From Lycium barbarum (Eukaryota > Streptophyta > Magnoliopsida > Solanales > Solanaceae), in contig NC_083347.1 in NCBI RefSeq assembly GCF_019175385.1, forward strand, positions 122,954,124 through 123,018,123: a stretch of DNA of 64,000 bases, in the 5' to 3' direction. The position numbers and the translations under genes are program-made. Shown one piece after another: positions 57,782 through 64,000 of this stretch (position 1 is the first letter of the stretch; the number at the start of each line of letters is the position of its first letter). The notes under the pieces are model-generated. The model was not told where the DNA came from. It did not search any database and saw only the letters and a program-made list of their open reading frames with translations.

Positions 57782-59570
57782 GTAACGACCCTTCCGGTCG
57801 TTACGAAACATATAGGGTCACCCGCTAAATAGAACCTTCCAAAGGGTAGAACGAGCCAGTGAAAACTCGATTTTATAAGCTTAAGAGCTGAAATTTGACT
57901 TCTTTGTGATTGTTGTTTTATTGTATTGAGTCCGTCGAGGGGGTGACGTTGGAAATTAGGACTCCGTTGGGAATTTCGAGGCTATGGGTGGATTCGAATG
58001 GCGTTTTATGCCTGTGTGCATGTTTTGTTTGCGTTTGCGAGGCTTCGGATGAAATGTGGAGTGTAAGGGGGGAAACTGGACCAAAATCGAGCTCACTGCC
58101 CAAAAGGCACCTCTGCGGCGGTACCGCTGTAGCGGTGGGCTAACCGCTCCCAGCGGCCAGCCATTTCTCGTGTGGCCACTGTGGCGGTCTATGGCTCGCT
58201 ACAGCGATACGGCTATAGCGGGGGATGGACTGCTATAGCGGTGAGCGAAATTTTGTTGGGTCCGTTATAGCGGTCACTTAGCCGCTATAGCGAGACCACT
58301 GCAGCGGTGAAACGATCGCCGCAGCAGTCGACGGAGGGACAGAACCTGTGTTTTAAAGACTTAGTCTCATATTTTTATTCATAATACCCCAACACAGTTC
58401 TCCACAAGCACCTAAGGTGAATTTTCAAACTAGGGCAAGAAAACTCTTGAGAGGTAAGTTTCATTTATTCCTTCCCACCATTCCGTATCATCTTCATGAT
58501 TATCATCACTCTTGTGGGTCTTCAATGATGGAATTGTAATAGAAACCCTAGAAATTGTTAAACCTTCTAAACTTGATAGGTTATAATTATTATCACTTAT
58601 TTATCATCTAAAGGCTTGGGTTAATTTCTTTTAATCATAAATTGAATTCTTAGAGCCATACACTAAGTGAATTGAGACTTAGGGTTCTATAAAAATAATG
58701 TCTTGACCATGAAAACTGCTTGTAGTGGGAATGTCGATATAATATTGTTATAATTGATGATTAATGAATGCTAGGGCCCTTGATAGGCTGCTTTACACCT
58801 AGGAAATCATTCACTCATTTAAATGGGGGTAAAAGGAAGGGTAATCTTGAATTGGTAATTGTGACTAGAGTATTTATGACTCATTGAGCCTTCTATTTCT
58901 AGACTTCTAGCGTTCCGAGGCTTTGAGGATGGGAAAAGTTGTAGCGGAGTGACTTGTGTTGTTCCAGCTCTACGTTTGAGGTAGGTTACGGTCTACTTGA
59001 ATTAGATTTTGATTAGTTGATTGTATGTTTTATGAATTCTTTAGGAGAAAGCATGTCTAGTTTCATGCATGATATTGTGTGGCTAAACTCCTATGTGAAT
59101 GTGATTGAGTGACTGTGTAGGCTTCATGCCCTATTCATGTGTATTGAATCTACAGTTGATATTGTTGTGATGAGAAGTTAATATGACCTTCTCATTGTAA
59201 TTATGATATGAAATAATGAATTGAGCATTGACGATGAGAGGGTAAGAAATACTGTTATATAAAGAGGGATGGAAAGGCACAAATGTGACCTAGATTATGG
59301 GCTCGTGGTCCGAGGTTCGTTCCGGAAACGAGAGGTACATTGACATGGCCCGCGTCCAAGGTTCGTTCCGGAGCGGAGGTTTATGCTCGGGTCCGAGGAG
59401 TGAATCTGGAACGATTGATACATGGACACCATGAGTTCCCTGCAGGTCATGACTACTGAGCAATAACATCAGTTAGCATGTGTGTACAGTGAGTATGGTT
59501 ATTATGATAAACTTATTTTTGTTGTGGCTTCCATAATTGTGACTCTTGATATCTTGGTGACTTGAGCATT
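57782..59570 (+). mobile_element. Gypsy-type LTR, probably truncated at the right
   Basis: Begins TGTAACGACCCTTCCGG, directly after the array text gcactggagca. It carries a palindromic U3 cluster (58105-58335) and a body with gtccgaggttcgttccgga repeats (59307-59400), like gypsy LTR bodies. I found no clear CA end, no target repeat of GAGCA in a convincing place, and the array does not resume on the right. The right boundary is approximate. Confidence 0.6.
58105..58335 (+). promoter_or_regulatory. Cluster of CGCTATAGCG-type palindromes in LTR U3
   Basis: About ten related half-sites in some 230 bases: gtaccgctgtagcggt, ggctatagcgg, ctgctatagcggt, gttatagcggtc, agccgctatagcgag, ctgcagcggt. 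The sequence differs from the clusters in the other LTRs but the layout is similar. Confidence 0.6.
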
Positions 59571-60240
59571 TCGACCAAGTTAGTGCATCTTTTCATAAAA
59601 ATAGGTGCATAATTTATAATCCCGTGAAAAGAACTTCGAATGGGGAGGATGGTACATACTGGTTAAGTAGAGTATATCAAGACGTTTGAGAGAACTATGC
59701 CAAAAGAACTTGACAAAATGATCACCTAATTAACTTCTCAAGAAGGTGTACTCTCCTCTCTTTAGCAATCTTTTTCTTTGTAAGTTTGTCGATCTAGTTT
59801 ATTAATACTGTAATTTCCCAGCTTATATCTTGGTGTTGTCTTTTAGAAACTTCTTATTGTTAATAGTAGCTCTGTAATTGAATTATCACTTAAGTATATA
59901 AGTGTATCATCTCTCTTTTTTCACAAGATTTTGTATTTGTTCAACTTGAGTTGAAATGTATGCGGAATCAAAAGAGTAGATTTTTAACTAGTTCGCATCA
60001 AAATAGCTTTTCGTTACGGAAATGAAAGTCGTAACCATAATAAAAACATGTGAAAGCAGTACATAGCATTTAAAAAAAGGCATATGAACAATTCAATCAA
60101 TATCAACAAGATTTCGTGACCACTTAGGCTTGATTTATTTTGTTATAAAAAAAAGTTGGTTAGACGAAGCGAGAAAGGCAGCTACAAAGCAACAAGATAA
60201 GGAAACAATTTAAGCAACTTAATTGACCTGCCGGATTCTA
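59571..60240. other. Intergenic DNA, no gene recognised
   Basis: AT-rich sequence between the truncated LTR and the SINE-rich region. I see nothing definable in it. Confidence 0.4.
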
Positions 60241-60242
60241 AA

Positions 60243-60355
60243 GAAAGTGTTCTAACGACAAGGTAGGATAATCTCTGCGTACACACCATTCTCCTCAAAT
60301 CCCTCTGTAGTACGGATTATACTGCATATGTTGTTGTTGTAACAGTAACAACAAC
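60243..60355 (+). mobile_element. SINE 3' fragment with TTG tail
   Basis: Contains acgacaaggtaggataatct, ctgcgtacacacca and attatactgcatatgttgtt followed by gttgtaac. This is a diverged TS/SolS-type SINE 3' end. Confidence 0.5.
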
Positions 60356-60884
60356 GAAATAATGCGATAAAAGGAAGTACAAGAATCACAGGAGGTAACA
60401 ACAAACGAAGAACACGAAACGACTACAATAGTTATAATACTACTAGTAAGAAGATACAAATAAGATCACTAAGCCGATCTAACAGGAAAGCTAGATATCG
60501 TACCACTAACCTTCTACTCTAATCCACGACCTTCAGCAAAGATGATGCACTTCAGAAAAGGACCAAAGCAGGCCTCATATACATTCAGGTTAAGATTCAG
60601 TATGAGCTATTAAAAAAGAACACTCTTTGTACGACTAGACACCAAACAATGAAACAGCAAAATATTGCACATCTATAACAATCCATTGTATTTTCCCGAG
60701 AAAATAAAGCCCCAAAAATAAAAATATACATCGAGCCTCATACTAAAAAAACAACAAACAAATCTTACTTTAGTATCATTTTTTTTTCTTTTTTCATCCG
60801 TTTCCTTTAGTCAACTTTGATACATTTCCTTCTCTTCTGGTGAAGTACTTTACATAACAATTACAATCACATTTTAAGTAATTA

Positions 60885-61050
60885 AAAGGGCAGCCCGTTG
60901 TGCACTAAGCTCCCGCTATGCTCAGGATCTGGAGAGGGCCAGACCACAAGAGTCTATTGTACACAGCCTTACCCTGCATTTCTGCAAGAGGCCGTTTCCA
61001 CGGCTTGAATCCGTGACCACCTAATCACATGGCAGCAATTTTACCAGTTA
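60885..61050 (+). mobile_element. TS/SolS SINE, promoter-bearing body
   Basis: Contains gggcagcccgttgtgcacta, agctcccgctatgc, ctattgtacacagccttacc, ctgcatttctgcaagaggcc and cggcttgaatccgtgacc, then ggcagcaattttaccagtta. This is the characteristic body of the tRNA-derived Solanaceae TS SINE. Copies are usually transcribed by Pol III. Confidence 0.8.
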
Positions 61051-61879
61051 CGTCAGTTAAAATAAAATAAAAAACCACTTTCACCAATGGAGGAGCCCCA
61101 TTGGTCATAATCTATTATAGAAATTCTGCAAGTCAATCTCAAACCCAAGAGAAGAAAAAAAACATAAGCTTGAGAAATCATTTATTCGATGAAATAGAAC
61201 GGGCAGAGGAAAAACAATGAAGATCAAGATCATTGGGCTGTTGTTCACTGTCCATCACTATGATTAAGTGCAGCAATAAACCAAGGAGAAATATATTTCC
61301 CCTTATAAAATGAATTTACCAGAGGAGAACAATCAATATACTAACCAAACTATTCAACAAATTACAAAAAACACTAGATAAAACACGGAAAAAACATCAA
61401 GATCATCTTGTTTTGGTTCATGTTGAAGATCAAGATCATTGAGCTGCTGTTAATGGTCCATCACTATAATTAAGGGCATAAATAAACCAAAGAGCAAAAT
61501 ATTTCACCAGATAAAATCAATTCAGCCGAGGCGCAAACATCTTATAACCAATCTATTCTATATATTATGCAATCCAATCTCAAACCCATCACCGAAACAC
61601 TAAATAAAACAAAATCACTATAGTTAATGGCAAACCCAGAACCAAAAATGTTCCATCACTATGATTAAAGACAGAAACAGACCAAAGAAACATATTTCAC
61701 CTGATAAAGTCAATTTACTAGCGGCCGCACAAACATCTAATAACACAACAATTTGGCCCACACAGGTAGCACCACAAGCTGCCTGCTTGCCCTTTGTAAC
61801 TATAGATGAACGAGAAACCATAGTTAGTATGCCTTCGTCTTTGCGTATTTACTATATTGTTCACATCTATCCTCCGCTA

Positions 61880-62005
61880 TACTACTACAACAATATACCC
61901 AGTGAAATCTCACGGTGTGGGGTCTGGGGAGGGTAAAGTGTACGCAGACCTTACCCTCATCTCAAAAGATAGAGAGGCTGTTTCCGAAAGACCCTCGGCT
62001 CAAGA
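61880..62005 (-). mobile_element. TS/SolS-type SINE inserted in the array
   Basis: Reads tactacaacaatatacccag, gtgtggggtctggggagggt, gtgtacgcagaccttaccct and gaggctgtttccgaaagacc. The tail end points left. Confidence 0.7.
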
Positions 62006-62417
62006 GAAAACATGACGAGAAAATATTAGATAAGCACAAACAGTACAAAGCAAAACGAAAATGATATCCTCCGCTATACTATGTAGTTAAAATTACCCCC
62101 ACTGTTGTGAAGGTTTTCAAATTTACCCTCCAATTAACTTTCAATCACCCAATTCACTTGAACATCCAATCCACCAACCCGCGACCTACACAGCCCAGAG
62201 GAGAGCAAACAGTGTACTAACCAAACTAAATCTCAAACCCATCATCAAAACACTAGATAAACCAAGGATAAAACATCAAGATCATCTTTTTTGGTTCATA
62301 TTGAAGATCAAGATCATGGATGGTCCATCACTATGATTAAGGGCATAAATAAACTAAAGAGAAATATATTTCACCCAATAAAATCAATTTAGCAAACGAG
62401 GCACAAACACCTCATAA

Positions 62418-62535
62418 CCAACAACATACCCAGTGAAATCCCACAATGTGGGGTCTGGGGAGGGTAAAGTGTACGCAGACCTTACCCCCACCTTAGGAGG
62501 TAGGGAGGTTGTTTCCGAAAGACCCTCAGCTTAAG
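62418..62535 (-). mobile_element. TS/SolS-type SINE inserted in the array
   Basis: Reads caacaacatacccagtgaaa, atgtggggtctggggagggt, gtgtacgcagaccttacccc and ggaggtagggaggttgtttc, closely matching the copy at 61880. Confidence 0.75.
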
Positions 62536-64000
62536 AGAAACCAAGACAAAGGAGTCAGATAAGGGCAAGCATATCAGAGTAATGCGAAAATAAGAAATAA
62601 CAAGAGCAAAGAAGTAATGATAAAACAACCTGGAAAGACAAGACCCAACAAATATAAGCAGAATCAAAGGGCAATAAACGATAGAGAAAAACTACGACCA
62701 CTAGTGCGAAAGAATAAGTGAGACTACCTACTAGCCTTCTATCCTAATCTGAGTCCTCCACAACCTCATAACCAAACTATTCATAAATTATGCAATCTAA
62801 TCTCGAATTCATCACCAAAACACTAGATAAAACAAAGAAAAAACACAAACATAATGAGAAATCATTTCTGGGGTGCACTAGGAGGGGCAAACGGGCGGGT
62901 CCGATCAGATATGGGCGGGTCAAAACGGTTTAAACATCAAGATCATTTCTTTTTGGTACATGTTGAAGATCAAGATCATTGAGTTGCTATTACTGGTCCA
63001 TCACGATAATTAAGGGCAATGAACCCAAAAAACATATTTTTCCTGATAAAATCCATTTAGCAAAGGAAGTACAAACATCTAGTAACGAAAATATTCTGTA
63101 GATTATGCAATCCTATCTCAAACCCATCACCAAAACACTAGATAAAACGAAGAGAAAACATCAAGATCAATTTATTTTTATTTTTTTTGGTTCATGTTAA
63201 AGATCAATATCATTGAGCTGCTATTAATGTCCCTCACAACAATTAAGGGCAGAAATAAACCAAAAAGAAACATATTTCACCCGATAAAATCAATTCAGCA
63301 GAGGTGGCGCAAACATCAGATAACCAAACTATTCAATAAATTATGCAATACAATCTCGAATTCATCATCAAAACATTAATAAAACACAAACATAATGAGA
63401 AATCATTTCTGGGGGGCAGGGGGAGCACCAAGAACACTAGACTGTTGAAGATCAAGATCAATTTTTTTTCACTTCATAAAGTAAATTTACCAGCTGAGAG
63501 CAAACTATTCTATAATTTCTGAAACAAAATCTCAAACCCATCATCAAAAGAGTAAATAGAACAAAGAAACAACACAAACATAACAAAAAATCATTTCCGG
63601 GGTACAACAGCTGAGGCAAAGGAAGCACCAAAAAGACTAGCCTGTTGTAGATCAAGATCATTCAGCTGCTGTTAATGGTCCATCAATATAGTTAAGGGCA
63701 TACATAAACAAAACGAAACATATTTCACCCAATAAAATTAATTCAGCAGAGGCGGCACAAACATCTAATCCCCAAACTATTCTATAAATATGCGATCCAA
63801 TCTCAAACACATCACTAAAACACTAAATAAAAAAAGGGAAAACATCAAGATCATCATTTTGGTTCGTGTTGAAGATCAAGATCATTGAGCTGCTGTAGTG
63901 GTCCATCACTATAATTAAGGGCATAACTAAACAAAAGAAACATATTTCACCCGATAAAATCAATTCAGCAGATGAGGCGCAAACATCTAATAACAAAACT

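Larger units (their letters stand above)
61195..64000. repeat. Degenerate tandem array, unit about 210-235 bp, continuing past the window
   Basis: A unit marked by attgagctgctgttaatgg, tccatcactataattaaggg, catatttcacccgataaaat, aattcagcagaggcgcaaac and aatctcaaacccatcaccaa recurs with anchors near 61230, 61439, 61648, 62321, 62979, 63212, 63660 and 63881. Spacing between adjacent anchors is about 209-233 bases, with larger gaps where SINEs and other DNA intervene. Open frames here are short and unrelated to known proteins. Confidence 0.8.

Noticed and set aside
57910..58238. Open frames starting at 57910 and 58056
   Set aside because: They lie in the LTR palindromic cluster; composition-driven, no domain.
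59565..59569. GAGCA as the right target duplication of the LTR starting at 57782
   Set aside because: The five bases do occur, but the preceding sequence does not end in CA and the array does not continue after it. Chance is likely for five bases.

Overview
This is plant nuclear DNA that reads as a gene-poor, transposon-rich stretch from a member of the Solanaceae. The evidence is spliced genes with GT-AG introns, a Ty3/gypsy chromovirus of the Tekay/Del lineage, an Ogre/Tat-type LTR, many Stowaway, hAT, Harbinger and Mutator MITEs, and several copies of the TS/SolS SINE family typical of that family of plants. I cannot name the species. I see no rRNA gene, intact tRNA gene or CRISPR array.

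Layout. (1) Positions 1-25559 are a direct tandem duplication. Copy A runs from before the window to about 6303, and copy B from about 6304 to 25559. The copies differ mainly by later insertions: a 1.26-kb Harbinger-type element in A (4258-5521), and in B a 13.8-kb gypsy element (9675-23519) that is itself split by a 5.5-kb solo LTR (15256-20733). Neither copy holds a host gene. (2) A complete four-exon X8/CBM43 secreted protein gene lies on the minus strand at 26598-28040. (3) A gypsy solo LTR (28831-31766) is followed by a minus-strand stretch (32671-37006) with exon-like pieces I could not assemble. (4) MITEs and a broken RNase H-like gene occupy 37048-39520. (5) A plus-strand gene of unknown function spans 40768-48427. 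Its first exon is split by a 3.4-kb solo LTR, and its later exons are all symmetric phase-1 exons. (6) A plus-strand TPR-like gene spans 50254-54166. It has an in-frame stop in exon 2, and its end runs into a repeat. (7) A very large inverted repeat built from about 139-bp tandem units (54463-57781) is cut by another gypsy-type LTR (57782-about 59570). (8) From 61195 to the end there is a degenerate tandem array of about 210-235-bp units with SINEs inserted.

The most unusual structure is the gypsy element at 9675-23519. It is flanked by a 5-bp target duplication but carries the same LTR end (the U5 end) at both outer termini, in inverted orientation, with a 6-bp microhomology at the internal switch point. 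That implies integration of an aberrant cDNA. A second pattern spans elements: three LTRs each carry a cluster of short palindromic repeats in U3, with a different sequence in each, and three LTRs share a module around the motif CTTTCCAACCATAGGT.
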